The notes under the pieces are model-generated. The model had not been told where the DNA came from, did no database searches, and saw nothing but the letters and a program-made list of their open reading frames with translations. DNA of 64,000 bases from Roseibium aggregatum (GTDB lineage: Bacteria; Pseudomonadota; Alphaproteobacteria; Rhizobiales; Stappiaceae). The stretch is from assembly GCF_014692675.1 (NCBI RefSeq), contig NZ_JABFCZ010000024.1, positions 1 to 64,000 on the forward strand. Direction: 5' to 3'. Positions 25,560 to 34,450 of the stretch are shown here, piece by piece (within the stretch, counting starts at the first letter, position 1; each line of letters begins with the position of its first letter). A program made the position numbers and the translations under genes.

Positions 25560-27323
25560 CTATTCGGCTGCCTCGACCGCGGCCTTTTGCCGGGCCTGGC
25601 GTGCAGCGCGTTTTTGCTGGATGGACTGGAGTTGCTCGGAACTGGGATTGGCCCCGCCCTCATAGGCTTCGAGGAAATCGAGCAGTTCCTCGCGGTAGGC
25701 GTAGTAGTCCGGATGGGCGAGCAGCGCCTTGCGCGAGCGCGGACGCGGCAGGTCGACTTCCATGATGTTGCCGATCTTCGCGTTCGGGCCGTTGGACATC
25801 ATCACCACCCGGTCCGCGAGCAGGATCGCCTCGTCCACGTCATGGGTGACGCAGACAGCCGTCACCTGGGTGCGCGTCCACACGTCCATCAGGACGTCCT
25901 GCAGCTCCCAGCGGGTCAGGCTGTCGAGCATGCCGAACGGCTCGTCGAGCAGGAGAAGTTTCGGCGACAGGGCGAAAGCCCGGGCAATGCCGACTCGCTG
26001 CTTCATGCCGTTGGACATGTCCGCTGCCGGTTTGTGAATGGCGTCGGCCAGCCCGACCTTCGACAGGTAATATTCGATGACGTCGTTCTTTTCGGACTTC
26101 GACGCATCGGGATAGACCTTATCGACGCCGAGCTCGACATTCTCGTAAGCCGTCAGCCACGGCATCAAGGACGGCGCCTGGAAGACGACGGCGCGATCCG
26201 GGCCGGCCTGGGTGACGTGCGTGCCGTCAAGCACGATCGCGCCTTTCGTGATCGGGTTGAGCCCGGCCACCATCGAAAGGACCGTCGACTTGCCACAGCC
26301 GGAATGGCCGATCAGGGTAACGAACTCACCCTTCTTCATTTTCAGGTCGAAACCGTCGACGACCGTGAGCGGCCCCTTCGGTGTCGGATAGACCTTCTTC
26401 AACTGGCTGAAGTCCAGATAACGATCCTCGATCGGGGACTGGGCCGCACGCTCGTAGGCATCCGGCAGCCTGTCGTCCTTTTTCGGCAGCCTCTGCGTGA
26501 TCGGCACGATGTTCGGCAGAACGATATCGCGGTCCAGGTCGGCGCCGCGCTCGGCCCCAACCTCCATCAGATACGCGGTCACCTCCGCCCTGAGCCGGAT
26601 GAAATCGTCATCGTGATTGAGTTCGCCCCGGTCGCGCGGCCGGGCAAACGGAACCTTGAATTCCGGGCCCAGGGTCGCCTTCGTTCCCGGCTTCAGCGGG
26701 ATGATCCGGTCGGCGAGCAGAATTGCTTCGTCCACGTCGTTGGTGATCAGGAAGATGGTTTTCTTTTCCTGCTCGCAGATGGCGGCGAATTCGTCCTGCA
26801 GCTTCGCGCGCGTTAGCGCATCGAGTGCCGACAACGGCTCATCAAGCAGGAGAAGATCCGGTTGCATGGCCAGCGCCCGGGCCACCGCCACCCGCTGGCG
26901 CATGCCACCGGACAGTTCCGCCGGCTTGCGGTCCATGGCATGGGCCAGACCGACCATATCAATGTACTTGTCGGCGATTGCCTTGCGCTCGGACTTCGGT
27001 TTTTTCTTGAAGACCGCATCGACCGCCAGACCGACGTTGCCGGCGACCGTCAGCCACGGCATCAGCGAATAGGACTGGAAGACGACGCCGCGCTCAGGGC
27101 TCGGGCCGTCGATTTCCTTACCCTTGAAAACGACACCGCCCGTGTCCGGCTCGATCAGACCGGCCAGAAGGGAGATCAGCGTCGTCTTGCCCGTGCCGGA
27201 GAAGCCGACAATGGCAATGAACTCGCCGTCTTCCACTTTCAGGTTGATATCGTCCAGGACATCGGTGCGGTTTGCACCTTCACCGTAAGACTTGGAGATA
27301 TTGGAGATTTCGAGAAACGCCAT
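25560..27323 (-). CDS. Nitrate ABC transporter ATPase, two nucleotide-binding domains fused (NrtC/NrtD type)
   Basis: A 587-residue protein with two complete ABC domains in tandem. Domain 1 (about 1-255): Walker A GFSGTGKT (40-47), signature LSGGMRQR, Walker [13 protein letters not shown], but ITNDVDEA at the H-loop, where histidine is expected. Domain 2 (about 290-545): Walker [10 protein letters not shown], signature MSNGMKQR, Walker [13 protein letters not shown] and a normal VTHDVDEA. The C-terminus adds a basic/alanine tail ([19 protein letters not shown]). A separate NrtC regulatory substrate-binding domain is absent. The usual homodimer is thus replaced by a built-in heterodimer with two unlike ATP sites. 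Confidence 0.92.
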   Translation of the reverse strand: MAFLEISNISKSYGEGANRTDVLDDINLKVEDGEFIAIVGFSGTGKTTLISLLAGLIEPDTGGVVFKGKEIDGPSPERGVVFQSYSLMPWLTVAGNVGLAVDAVFKKKPKSERKAIADKYIDMVGLAHAMDRKPAELSGGMRQRVAVARALAMQPDLLLLDEPLSALDALTRAKLQDEFAAICEQEKKTIFLITNDVDEAILLADRIIPLKPGTKATLGPEFKVPFARPRDRGELNHDDDFIRLRAEVTAYLMEVGAERGADLDRDIVLPNIVPITQRLPKKDDRLPDAYERAAQSPIEDRYLDFSQLKKVYPTPKGPLTVVDGFDLKMKKGEFVTLIGHSGCGKSTVLSMVAGLNPITKGAIVLDGTHVTQAGPDRAVVFQAPSLMPWLTAYENVELGVDKVYPDASKSEKNDVIEYYLSKVGLADAIHKPAADMSNGMKQRVGIARAFALSPKLLLLDEPFGMLDSLTRWELQDVLMDVWTRTQVTAVCVTHDVDEAILLADRVVMMSNGPNAKIGNIMEVDLPRPRSRKALLAHPDYYAYREELLDFLEAYEGGANPSSEQLQSIQQKRAARQARQKAAVEAAE

Positions 27324-27333
27324 CTGCCTCTCC

Positions 27334-28416
27334 CTACCGGTTCGCCGAGAAAGTGAAGGCGCGCTGCAGGGCGAACATCAGCCGGTCGAGCGCAAAGCCG
27401 ATGATGCCGATGGTAAAGACGGCGACCATGATCTTGGCGAGCGACTGGGAGGACCCGTTCTGGAACTCGTCCCAGACGAATTTTCCAAGGCCCGGGTTCT
27501 GGGCAAGCATCTCGGCCGCGATCAGCACCATCCAGCCCACACCGAGCGACAGACGCAGACCGGTGAAGATCAGCGGCAGCGACGACGGCAGGACCAGCTT
27601 GGTGACGGTTTTCATTGTCGGCAGTTGCAGAACCCGGCCGACGTTCATCAGATCCTTGTCGACCGAAGACACGCCGAGCGCCGTGTTGATCAGGGTCGGC
27701 CACATGGAACACAGGGTCACAGTGACGGCCGAAATCAGCAGGGACTTGGACAGCCATTCGACCGGATCGACATAGAGCGCAGACACGATCATGGTCACGA
27801 TCGGCAGCCAGGCCAGCGGCGATACCGGCTTGAAGATCTGGATCAGCGGGTTGATCGCACCGTTGAAGCTTCGCGACAGGCCCGAAGCGATCCCCAGCGG
27901 AACGGCAATGATCGTCGCGATCAGGAAGCCGAGGCCGACCGTTTCCAGCGACGTGCCGATCTGGTCGATATAGGTCGGCTTGCCCGTATAGCTGCGCCAC
28001 TTGACCCGATCGGTCTTGCCTGCTGCTTCCAGTTTGGCGTTGCGTTCTTCCTGACGCTCGTAAAAGGCGGCCGCTTTCTCGCGTTCCCGGACGTGGTCCT
28101 TCCACAAATTGACGGTTTGGGCCCAGACCTGGGAAGGCCCAGGCACCGCGCAGAGCGAGGTCTGGATCTGCGGCGCCAGGACGCCCCAGAGAACCAGAAA
28201 GGCGGCGATGCCGATCAGCGGGATCAGCAGCACGCGCTTCAACTCATGCATCTGTTCCCTTGGATTGTCGCCGGCGGCGATTTTCAGGATCGGGACGAGC
28301 CAGGAAAACCCAAGTGCGTCCAGCCAGCCCGAGGCCCTGTTGATCCACATGAAGATACGCTCGCGGCGTTCCGTGCGGGCAACCTCCCGGGTGGAAGCTG
28401 TATCGGCATTGGCCAT
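27334..28416 (-). CDS. nrtB: Nitrate ABC transporter permease
   Basis: A 360-residue permease of the NrtB/SsuC (BPD-type) family. A cytoplasmic N-terminus is followed by a first helix ([21 protein letters not shown]), a periplasmic region with the charged stretch [18 protein letters not shown], then the core with the [21 protein letters not shown] segment and the EAA-loop-like [22 protein letters not shown]. The start at 28416 is supported by AAGGA nine bases upstream; the longer frame to 28443 has no better site. Together with NrtA and the fused ATPase it forms the high-affinity nitrate importer. Confidence 0.92.
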   Translation of the reverse strand: MANADTASTREVARTERRERIFMWINRASGWLDALGFSWLVPILKIAAGDNPREQMHELKRVLLIPLIGIAAFLVLWGVLAPQIQTSLCAVPGPSQVWAQTVNLWKDHVREREKAAAFYERQEERNAKLEAAGKTDRVKWRSYTGKPTYIDQIGTSLETVGLGFLIATIIAVPLGIASGLSRSFNGAINPLIQIFKPVSPLAWLPIVTMIVSALYVDPVEWLSKSLLISAVTVTLCSMWPTLINTALGVSSVDKDLMNVGRVLQLPTMKTVTKLVLPSSLPLIFTGLRLSLGVGWMVLIAAEMLAQNPGLGKFVWDEFQNGSSQSLAKIMVAVFTIGIIGFALDRLMFALQRAFTFSANR

Positions 28417-28456
28417 GGTGGTGGTCCTTTGTCTTGAAACCAAATCCGGTGTCGGG

Positions 28457-28492
28457 AGGGGCGGCAGACTGTGAGGATTGCCCGCCGCCCCT
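28457..28492 (-). other. Hairpin between nrtA and nrtB
   Basis: AGGGGCGGC (28457-28465) and GCCGCCCCT (28484-28492) are perfect inverted repeats in the 89-bp gap after nrtA. There is no T-run, so this is a candidate 3'-end stabiliser that keeps nrtA mRNA above nrtB. Confidence 0.6.
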
Positions 28493-28505
28493 GCTGCCGG
28501 CGGCC

Positions 28506-29915
28506 TTAGCCGCCGACCACCTGGTTGCCGTCGACCACCTGCTCGCCCTTCAGGCCGATCGGCAGGCTGTCGATGTAGGCGTTGGGCGTGCGGCCGTCGT
28601 AGGGAATGCCGTCGATGATATCGACTGCGGGGGTCGGTTCGCGGTAGCCATCGGATTCCCAGGGAAAGTCCGCTTCGTCGACGAGACCTTCATCGACCAG
28701 CATTTTTGCGGCCTGCAGATAGATATCCGGGCGATAGACGGACTTGGCGACTTCGTCGTACCAGCTATCCGGCTTGTATTCGGCAATCTGGCCCCAGCGA
28801 CGCATCTGGGTCAGGTACCAGACCGCGTCCGAATAGTAGGGATAGGTCGCGAAGTAGCGGTAGAAGACATTGAAGTCCGGAACGTCGCGCTTGTCGCCCT
28901 TCTCGTATTCGAAGGTCCCGGTCATCGAGTTGGCGATGACTTCCTTGTCCGCACCGACATATTGGGACCGCGACAGAATCTCGACGGCTTCCATCCGATT
29001 GGCGTTGTCGTTTTCATCCAGCCACTTGGCCGCGCGGATCAGCGCCTTGGTAATGGCCAGCGTGGTGTTCGGATATTTCTCGGTGAACTCCTTGGTCAGG
29101 CCGAAGACCTTTTCCGGATTGTTCTTCCAGATCTCGTAGTCGGTCACGACCGGAACGCCGATGCCCTTGAAAACGGCCTGCTGGTTCCACGGCTCCCCGA
29201 CGCAATAGCCGTAGATCGTGCCGGCTTCGAGTGTGGCCGGCATCTGCGGCGGCGGCGTCACGGACAGCAATGCATCCGCCTTGATCTGACCGGAGATATC
29301 GGTCTTGGAATAAAAGCCGGGATTGATGTCGCCGGATGCGAGCCAGTAGCGCAACTCGTAATTATGGGTAGAGACCGGGAACACCATGCCCATGTTGAAG
29401 GGCTTGCCTTCCGACTTGAACTTGTCGACCACCGGCTTCAGGGCCGATGCCTTGATGGGATGCACAGGCTTGCCGTCCGCGCCCGTTTCCAGGTGCGGCT
29501 TCATCATCTCGAAGACCTCGTTGGAAACGGTGATGCCGTTGCCGTTGAGATCCATGGAAAACGGCGTGACGATATGGGCCTTGGTGCCGAAACCGATGGT
29601 GGCGGCCAGCGGCTGGCCGGCCAGCATATGCGCCCCGTCCAGCTCGCCGGTGATCACCCGGTCGAGCAGGACTTTCCAGTTCGCCTGCGGTTCCAGGGTC
29701 ACATAAAGCCCCTCGTCCTCGAAGTAGCCCTTCTCGTAGGCAATGGCGAGCGGGGCCATGTCGGTCAGCTTGATGAAGCCGAACTTCAGTTCGTCCTTTT
29801 CCACGTCGAGCATGTCGGCGTAGGCGACACCCGACACCCCGGTCAGGCTCGCTGCGACCAGCACACCCAGTGCGGCGCGGCGGGTCATCGTCAATGTCTG
29901 CTGTTTCCTGGTCAC
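28506..29915 (-). CDS. nrtA: Nitrate-binding periplasmic protein
   Basis: A 469-residue binding protein of the NrtA/CmpA family. The N-terminal region has a twin-arginine-like [14 protein letters not shown] signal ending near GVAYAD. The mature part shows [43 protein letters not shown] and [13 protein letters not shown], the last a hallmark shared with NasS. I chose the GTG at 29915, preceded by AGAGGGA at good spacing, rather than the ATG at 29888, which lacks a ribosome site. Longer frames would run through the leader terminator and are excluded by it. Expression is probably set by the sigma54 promoter and the leader RNA described separately. Confidence 0.93.
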   Translation of the reverse strand: MTRKQQTLTMTRRAALGVLVAASLTGVSGVAYADMLDVEKDELKFGFIKLTDMAPLAIAYEKGYFEDEGLYVTLEPQANWKVLLDRVITGELDGAHMLAGQPLAATIGFGTKAHIVTPFSMDLNGNGITVSNEVFEMMKPHLETGADGKPVHPIKASALKPVVDKFKSEGKPFNMGMVFPVSTHNYELRYWLASGDINPGFYSKTDISGQIKADALLSVTPPPQMPATLEAGTIYGYCVGEPWNQQAVFKGIGVPVVTDYEIWKNNPEKVFGLTKEFTEKYPNTTLAITKALIRAAKWLDENDNANRMEAVEILSRSQYVGADKEVIANSMTGTFEYEKGDKRDVPDFNVFYRYFATYPYYSDAVWYLTQMRRWGQIAEYKPDSWYDEVAKSVYRPDIYLQAAKMLVDEGLVDEADFPWESDGYREPTPAVDIIDGIPYDGRTPNAYIDSLPIGLKGEQVVDGNQVVGG

Positions 29916-29961
29916 TTGCTGATCCCTCTGTCTGGCAAGCACCCTTCTCAGGGCCGTTTCG

Positions 29962-30029
29962 AAAAACAAAAAAAGCCGCCGACGGACCAACATGCGGGAG
30001 GTGCATGGTTCGGTCTCATCGGCGGCTTT
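29962..30029 (-). terminator. Leader terminator (attenuator) of the nrtA operon
   Basis: On the minus strand AAAGCCGCCGA (30029-30019) pairs with TCGGCGGCTTT (29982-29972), closing an internal ACC...GGT stem, and runs straight into TTTTTTTGTTTTT. It lies before the nrtA start, so transcription must be allowed to read through. This fits NasT-controlled antitermination. Confidence 0.88.
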
Positions 30030-30035
30030 GCCTGA

Positions 30036-30078
30036 ACGTCCTGCGTCGGACGTAACTCTCTGGAAGGCCATCTTTGGC
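30036..30078 (-). promoter_or_regulatory. Two six-base-loop hairpins: candidate NasT (ANTAR) RNA target
   Basis: Just 3' of the predicted transcription start the RNA can form P1, GCC-AAAGAU-GGC (30078-30067, stem extendable with mismatches), then P2, ACGUCC-GACGCA-GGACGU (30053-30036), followed by the terminator. ANTAR targets are paired hairpins with hexaloops having A at position 1 and G at position 4. P1 fits both; P2 has G4 but G rather than A at position 1. The neighbouring nasT gene supplies the matching protein. Confidence 0.7.
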
Positions 30079-30091
30079 TCGCCACCTACCA

Positions 30092-30107
30092 TGCAGGGAG
30101 CGTGCCA
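30092..30107 (-). promoter_or_regulatory. Sigma54 (-24/-12) promoter of the nrtA operon
   Basis: The minus strand reads TGGCACGCTCCCTGCA, matching TGGCACGNNNNTTGCW at all conserved places but one (C for the first T of TTGC), with the required ten bases between GG and GC. Start of transcription would be near 30081, exactly where hairpin P1 begins. Confidence 0.8.
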
Positions 30108-30196
30108 GTTTCACTCATCGATTAATTACCCATATATTTCCGTTACTTATCAAAGTTGCGAATTTGCGGAATTATCCGCCACTGCTCGAAAAATCA

Positions 30197-30241
30197 GCGC
30201 AGCGCGCAATCACAATGATGAAAATTTGCGCAGCGCACAAT
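30197..30241. promoter_or_regulatory. Tandem enhancer-like repeats upstream of the sigma54 promoter (candidate NtrC sites)
   Basis: GCGCAGCGCGCAAT (30197-30210) and GCGCAGCGCACAAT (30228-30241) are near-identical 14-bp repeats 31 bp (three helical turns) apart, about 90-140 bp upstream of the -24 element. The second extends to the dyad TTGCGCAGCGCACAA. Position and symmetry suit an NtrC-type activator. Confidence 0.6.
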
Positions 30242-30245
30242 AAAT

Positions 30246-31430
30246 CTACACAGGCGTCGGGCGGGCCCGAATGGGGAAGGACGCGATGTAATTCGCAAGA
30301 TCCGCAGGATCGTATTCGACGCCGTCAAAGAGTGGTTTCGGGGCCTGCGATAGATCATTCCCGGCTGCCCCTGTACCAAGAGCCTCCCGGAAGAGACGAT
30401 CATCGAAAGTCCTCACAACTTTCTCCGCGTCCTGTTGTGAATAGGCAGCCTGCCCCCACCGAACCATCTGCGAATAGAACCACAGACCATCGGCGCCTGT
30501 CGGACACAGGGCATCCGGACCGGCAAATGACAGGAACCCAGGTACTTCCAGCATCAGTCCGGTCTCCAGTTGGAGTTTGCCGGTCAAGGCCGGGACGCAG
30601 GTCGCAGGCGCGCAATCGAGATAATCAGGCGCGGCGAGCAAATGCGCCAGGTCTTCCGCATTATCCCAATCCGCACACCAGTCGGCTGCCTTTACCAGGG
30701 CCCGGATCAAGGCCTGAAGAGTCTCCGCATTGTGATCGGCCCAGCTTTGGGTCACCCCGAGTACCTTTTCCGGACTGGCGGGCCAGATCGCGTCCTTGAA
30801 CGTCACGATACGTCCGAGCCTGTTTTGAACCGAGATCGTGTTCCAGGGTTCGCCGACGCAATAGCCGTCAATCCGACCCGCCAGAAGTGCATCCGGCATC
30901 AGCGGCGGCGGCAAAACGGTGATTTCCACATCCCGGTCCGGATCGATGCCGGCGGCCGCAAGCCAGTAACGCAATTCATACGCATGGCCGGAAAACGGGT
31001 GAACAACGGCAAATCTCAAAGGGTCGCCGCTCTTGTTACGCCGGGACCCGATTGTTTTGGGAAGCGCCTGCCCGGTAGACCCCGGATCGCCCCTGGTATC
31101 GGCTCCATGGGCCTTCATCTCTTCCCATATCGGCAGTGAAACCGTGATCGCATTCCCGCCGAGCCCGAGGGTCATCGGCGCCAGCATGGGAACCGCCAGC
31201 GATGTCAGTTTCAGGGTTGCCGCAATCGGCATGGGCGCCAGCATGTGGGCGACGTCGAAATGGCCGATGGATATCCGGTCCCTGATGTTGGCCCAGGAGG
31301 TTTCGCGCACAAGCTTCAGGTCAATGCCTTCTTCTTCGGCAAATCCGAACCGGGCGGCAGCCACCAGCAAGGCGCTGTCCAACAAGGGAATAAAGCCGGC
31401 AATCACCGTCTTTGCGGAGGGACGGGTCAT
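30246..31430 (-). CDS. nasS: Nitrate sensor NasS
   Basis: A 394-residue protein homologous to NrtA but without signal peptide (starts MTRPSAKTVIAGFIPLLDSALL), so it stays in the cytoplasm. It keeps the ligand-fold landmarks [34 protein letters not shown] and [13 protein letters not shown]. In characterised systems NasS binds NasT and releases it when nitrate or nitrite is present. Its gene follows nasT by 62 bp and ends just before the enhancer-like repeats of the nrtA promoter. Confidence 0.93.
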   Translation of the reverse strand: MTRPSAKTVIAGFIPLLDSALLVAAARFGFAEEEGIDLKLVRETSWANIRDRISIGHFDVAHMLAPMPIAATLKLTSLAVPMLAPMTLGLGGNAITVSLPIWEEMKAHGADTRGDPGSTGQALPKTIGSRRNKSGDPLRFAVVHPFSGHAYELRYWLAAAGIDPDRDVEITVLPPPLMPDALLAGRIDGYCVGEPWNTISVQNRLGRIVTFKDAIWPASPEKVLGVTQSWADHNAETLQALIRALVKAADWCADWDNAEDLAHLLAAPDYLDCAPATCVPALTGKLQLETGLMLEVPGFLSFAGPDALCPTGADGLWFYSQMVRWGQAAYSQQDAEKVVRTFDDRLFREALGTGAAGNDLSQAPKPLFDGVEYDPADLANYIASFPIRARPTPV

Positions 31431-31492
31431 GACCCCCTCTCCTTTCCTGCCAGACGTCTTCCACCCTTGTTTCTTCTTCTGGTCACAACGGC

Positions 31493-32080
31493 CTACCCTT
31501 CGAGCAATCCGCTCGCAATTATCAGACTTTGGGCCACATCGATGATCTTGCGGCTCTGGTTCATGGCAGTGCGGCGCAGGAGGTCATAGGCCTCGGGTTC
31601 CGATATGCCCCTGGATTTCATGAGAATGCCCTTCGCCCGATCGATCGTCTTGCGGTCGGCCAGTTCGCTCTTTGCTTCTTCCAGTTCGTTCGCCAGCCGG
31701 GAAAAGGCCCGGAAGCGGCTGATCGCCATGTCGAGAATCGGCTTGACCCGTTCTTTCTTGAGGCCATCGACCACATAGGCCGACACGCCGGCGTCGACCG
31801 CCGCCTCGATGGAGCCGCTCTCGGACTTGTCGACAAACATGGCAATCGGGCGCCTTACGGCGCGGGAAATCTGGAAAATATGCTCAAGCTGGTCCCGGTT
31901 CGGGTTTTCCAGATCGATGACGATCACATCCGGATCGATATCTGTGATCTGGCGCACGAGACCATCCATCTGGTCGATCAGAATGACCCGATCATGCCCG
32001 GCATCGCGCAACCCCTGTTCGATAATGGAGGCGCGGATCCGGTTATCGTCGATAACGAGGATGGAAAGCGAAGTGCTCAT
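31493..32080 (-). CDS. nasT: ANTAR-domain antiterminator NasT
   Basis: A 195-residue two-domain protein. The N-terminal receiver-like domain (residues about 1-125; LVIDDNRIRASII, DVIVIDLENP with the usual aspartate) is followed by a coiled-coil linker and a C-terminal ANTAR RNA-binding domain (about 137-195; RAKGILMKSRGISEPEAYDLLRR and NQSRKIIDVAQSLI). When freed from NasS it would bind the hairpins in the nrtA leader and prevent the terminator from forming. Confidence 0.95.
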   Translation of the reverse strand: MSTSLSILVIDDNRIRASIIEQGLRDAGHDRVILIDQMDGLVRQITDIDPDVIVIDLENPNRDQLEHIFQISRAVRRPIAMFVDKSESGSIEAAVDAGVSAYVVDGLKKERVKPILDMAISRFRAFSRLANELEEAKSELADRKTIDRAKGILMKSRGISEPEAYDLLRRTAMNQSRKIIDVAQSLIIASGLLEG

Positions 32081-32395
32081 GCCCGCATTATGCGCAGGAT
32101 TAATTTTTGTGCAATGCAGTATTTGGGCGCATCAACCGTCAATACGGTCCGGGGTCCATATTCCGTTAATCGCCGCCGCCCACAGCCTTCGGAGAAGCGC
32201 CCCATATCGAGGAAAACCAGCCCTCACCCGAGGTCAAGAAGCGGCAACCGGCCTCCTCGCAATAAGCGATGGCCGACCCGAAGCAGATAACACCCCAAAC
32301 CGCAGTGCGGTACGTATTGACTGCATGGCAATACATGTGTATCAAATTTCAATACATGGAAACGCATGCGAACGATGCGATTGGGAGGATACAAA
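32081..32395. other. Divergent intergenic region between nasT and the cyclase operon
   Basis: These 315 bases hold no gene I can support. The nasT side has a CGCATTATGCG palindrome close to the start codon. The cyclase side holds a promoter and operator-like repeats at 32,309-32,358, described separately, and GGGAGGATACAAA as ribosome site before 32396. Confidence 0.6.
32309..32358 (+). promoter_or_regulatory. Promoter with operator-like repeats, cyclase/BKACE operon
   Basis: TTGACT (32317-32322) and TATCAA (32340-32345) are 17 bp apart and could be -35/-10 elements. CAATACATG occurs at 32329-32337 and again at 32350-32358, exactly 21 bp apart, and an inverted relative (ACGTATTG) lies over the -35. 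The first copy extends to AATACATGTGTATC, close to GGTACACGTGTATC at the TRAP promoter (42.08 kb). It is a candidate binding site for the IclR regulator at 41.1 kb. Confidence 0.55.
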
Positions 32396-33235
32396 ATGAC
32401 AATCACGATCCGGGGTATCGACTTTCAGGAAAACACGAACAACGACATGGGGCTGGAGTTCTACAATCTCAGCCACCGCTACGGTTTCCAGTGCCCGAAC
32501 TGGCCCTATTTCCGTGATGTTCAGATCGAGCGCATGCACTACATGGCAAAGTCCGGCGTGCTGTCGCAGACGATCACCACGACAATGCACGTGACTACCC
32601 ATATCGACGCGCCGGCCCACGTGGTGCAGGGCACTCCGTTCATCGACGAAGTCCCCCTGCCGCATTTCTTCGGTTCCGGCCTGGTCGTATCGATCCCGAA
32701 AAAGAAATGGGAACAGATCACCGCGGACGACCTGGAAAAGGCCTGCGGCCATGCCATCCGCAAGAACGATGTCCTGATCATCAACACCGGCTGGCACAAG
32801 GTCTACGAAGACGGCGACTACTTCCCCTATTGCCCGGGCCTCGTGCCGTCGGCCGCCGACTGGATGGTTGAAAAGGGCATCAAGGTCGTCGGCCACGACA
32901 CCCAGGCGAACGACCACCCGCTGGCGACCGCAATCGGCCCGCACCGCAACGGCCCGCTGCTGCCCCATCTGGCGGAAGAATACAAGGAATGGTCCGGAGG
33001 CATTGCCTGGGACGAAGCCTTCCCGGAATGGGAGCCCGTCCACAACACGCTCTTCTCCAACGGCATTCTCGGCATCGAGAACGTCGGCGGCGATCTCGAC
33101 GCCGTGACCGGCAAGCGCTGCACCTTTGCCTTCTTCCCGTGGAACTGGGACCGCGGCGACGGCTGTATCATCCGGCTGGTCGCCATGATCGACAAGGGTC
33201 AGAACTACCGCATCGAGGCCGGAGAATCCTTCTAG
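32396..33235 (+). CDS. Cyclase-family (kynurenine-formamidase-like) metal hydrolase
   Basis: A 279-residue protein of the cyclase family. The metal motif HxxTHxDxPxH is visible as HVTTHIDAPAH (about residues 65-75), and further conserved segments are INTGWHK and GHDTQANDHPL. Members open or close amide or lactone rings or hydrolyse formyl groups. The start at 32396 is set by GGGAGG; the frame extends ten codons further without support. It opens the plus-strand operon with cupin, SDR, dehydrogenase, transporter and BKACE genes, so it probably works on a ring or amide intermediate of the imported compound. Confidence 0.85.
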   Translation: MTITIRGIDFQENTNNDMGLEFYNLSHRYGFQCPNWPYFRDVQIERMHYMAKSGVLSQTITTTMHVTTHIDAPAHVVQGTPFIDEVPLPHFFGSGLVVSIPKKKWEQITADDLEKACGHAIRKNDVLIINTGWHKVYEDGDYFPYCPGLVPSAADWMVEKGIKVVGHDTQANDHPLATAIGPHRNGPLLPHLAEEYKEWSGGIAWDEAFPEWEPVHNTLFSNGILGIENVGGDLDAVTGKRCTFAFFPWNWDRGDGCIIRLVAMIDKGQNYRIEAGESF

Positions 33236-33245
33236 GCCCGTATTG

Positions 33246-33271
33246 ATGGCCGCTGCTCCGGCGGCGGCCAT
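33246..33271 (+). other. Hairpin between cyclase and cupin genes
   Basis: ATGGCCGC (33246-33253) and GCGGCCAT (33264-33271) pair perfectly in the 62-bp gap; no T-run follows. Possible mRNA processing or stability element. Confidence 0.5.
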
Positions 33272-33297
33272 GCATGCAGCATTTGGGAGGATCAGGC

Positions 33298-33642
33298 ATG
33301 CACGTCAAACGTTTTCAGGATGCACAGCCCTATGACGCACCAAACCACTGGGATGTGGTCGGCCTGCGCCTGCAGGGCTTCGAGGAAGGCGGCCCGACCA
33401 ATCAATGGGTCGGCCTCAGCCAGTTTCTGCCCGGCGGCGGCGCCGGACCGGACTCCACCCCCTTCGAAAAGATCTATGTCGTTCTCGAAGGCGAGATGAC
33501 CGTCATCATCGACGGCAAGGAGACCGTCCTGGGCAAATACGACAGTTGCACCATCGCGCCGGGAGAGGTTCGCAAGATCGAGAACCGCTCCAATCTCGTG
33601 TGCACCATGCTCGTCGTCATCCCCTATCCGCCAAAGGCCTGA
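33298..33642 (+). CDS. Small cupin protein
   Basis: A 114-residue single-domain cupin. The double-stranded beta-helix is visible from GLRLQGFEEGGPTNQWVGLSQF through PFEKIYVVLEGEMTVIIDGKE to the second motif GKYDSCTIAPGEVRKIENRS. The usual HxH metal pair of motif 1 is not obvious (GPDSTPFEK in its place), so it may be a metal-free isomerase or a binding protein. GGGAGG precedes the ATG at 33298; a frame from 33274 has no such site. It ends 3 bp before the SDR gene, indicating one transcript and a shared pathway. Confidence 0.85.
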   Translation: MHVKRFQDAQPYDAPNHWDVVGLRLQGFEEGGPTNQWVGLSQFLPGGGAGPDSTPFEKIYVVLEGEMTVIIDGKETVLGKYDSCTIAPGEVRKIENRSNLVCTMLVVIPYPPKA

Positions 33643-33645
33643 CCC

Positions 33646-34446
33646 ATGACCGATACCTGGAAAAACCCGTTGTCCATGTTCGAGGTCGCCGGCAAGGTTG
33701 CGCTGATCACCGGCGCGTCCGGCGCCTTCGGCATGGTCGCAGCCAGAACGCTCGCCGGCGCCGGCTGCAAGATCGCGCTCGCCGCCGGCAATGCGGACGC
33801 CCTCAAGGCGATTGCAGACGAATGCAAGGACCTTGGCGCGGACGTTCTGGAACTCAATTCACGGCCCGATACCGAGGATGCCTGCAAGGCAATGGTCGAC
33901 GAGGCCGTCAAGGCCTTCGGACGGCTGGACATCCTGGTCGTGGCTTCGGGAATGAACAAGGTCGCCAAGATCGACGAAATGCCTGTCGAAACCTTTACCG
34001 GGGTCATGGATGCCAATGTCACCCAGTCCTGGATGCTGGCGCGTGCGGCGACCGCACAAATGAAGGCCCAGGGCGAAGGCGGCAAGATCGTTCTGGTCTC
34101 CTCCGCGCGCGGACTTTTGGGGCATCCGGCAGGCTATACCGCCTACTGCGCCTCGAAAGCCGCCGTGGACGGGATCACCAAGGCGCTGGGCTGCGAACTC
34201 GGTCCGACCGGCATCACCGTCAACGCGATCGCTCCGACGGTATTCCGTTCGCCCCTGACTGCGTGGATGTTCGAGGATACCGATGAGGCGAAAACGGTCC
34301 GCAACGGCTTCCTGACCCGGGTCCCGAAAGGACGTCTGGGCGAACCGGAGGATCTTGCAGGCCCCCTGCTCTTCCTCTCCTCGAAGGCCTCGGACTTCTA
34401 TACCGGCCACATCCTTTACGCCGACGGCGGCTACACGGCCGGATGA
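33646..34446 (+). CDS. Short-chain dehydrogenase/reductase
   Basis: A 266-residue classical SDR. The cofactor motif is TGASGAFGMVA (about 23-33), the NAG position reads VVASGMNK, the catalytic serine is in VLVSSARG, and the catalytic YxxxK is YCASK (about 166-170). It would oxidise an alcohol to a ketone (or the reverse) with NAD(P). It follows the cupin gene by 3 bp and precedes the hydroxyacyl-CoA-dehydrogenase-like gene by 4 bp. Two successive dehydrogenases before a beta-keto-acid cleavage enzyme suggest stepwise oxidation to a beta-keto acid. Confidence 0.9.
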   Translation: MTDTWKNPLSMFEVAGKVALITGASGAFGMVAARTLAGAGCKIALAAGNADALKAIADECKDLGADVLELNSRPDTEDACKAMVDEAVKAFGRLDILVVASGMNKVAKIDEMPVETFTGVMDANVTQSWMLARAATAQMKAQGEGGKIVLVSSARGLLGHPAGYTAYCASKAAVDGITKALGCELGPTGITVNAIAPTVFRSPLTAWMFEDTDEAKTVRNGFLTRVPKGRLGEPEDLAGPLLFLSSKASDFYTGHILYADGGYTAG

Positions 34447-34450
34447 CACG

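Noticed and set aside
28506..30092. Longer nrtA frame starting at 30092
   Set aside because: It would translate through the leader hairpins and intrinsic terminator, and the sequence before the signal peptide resembles no protein.
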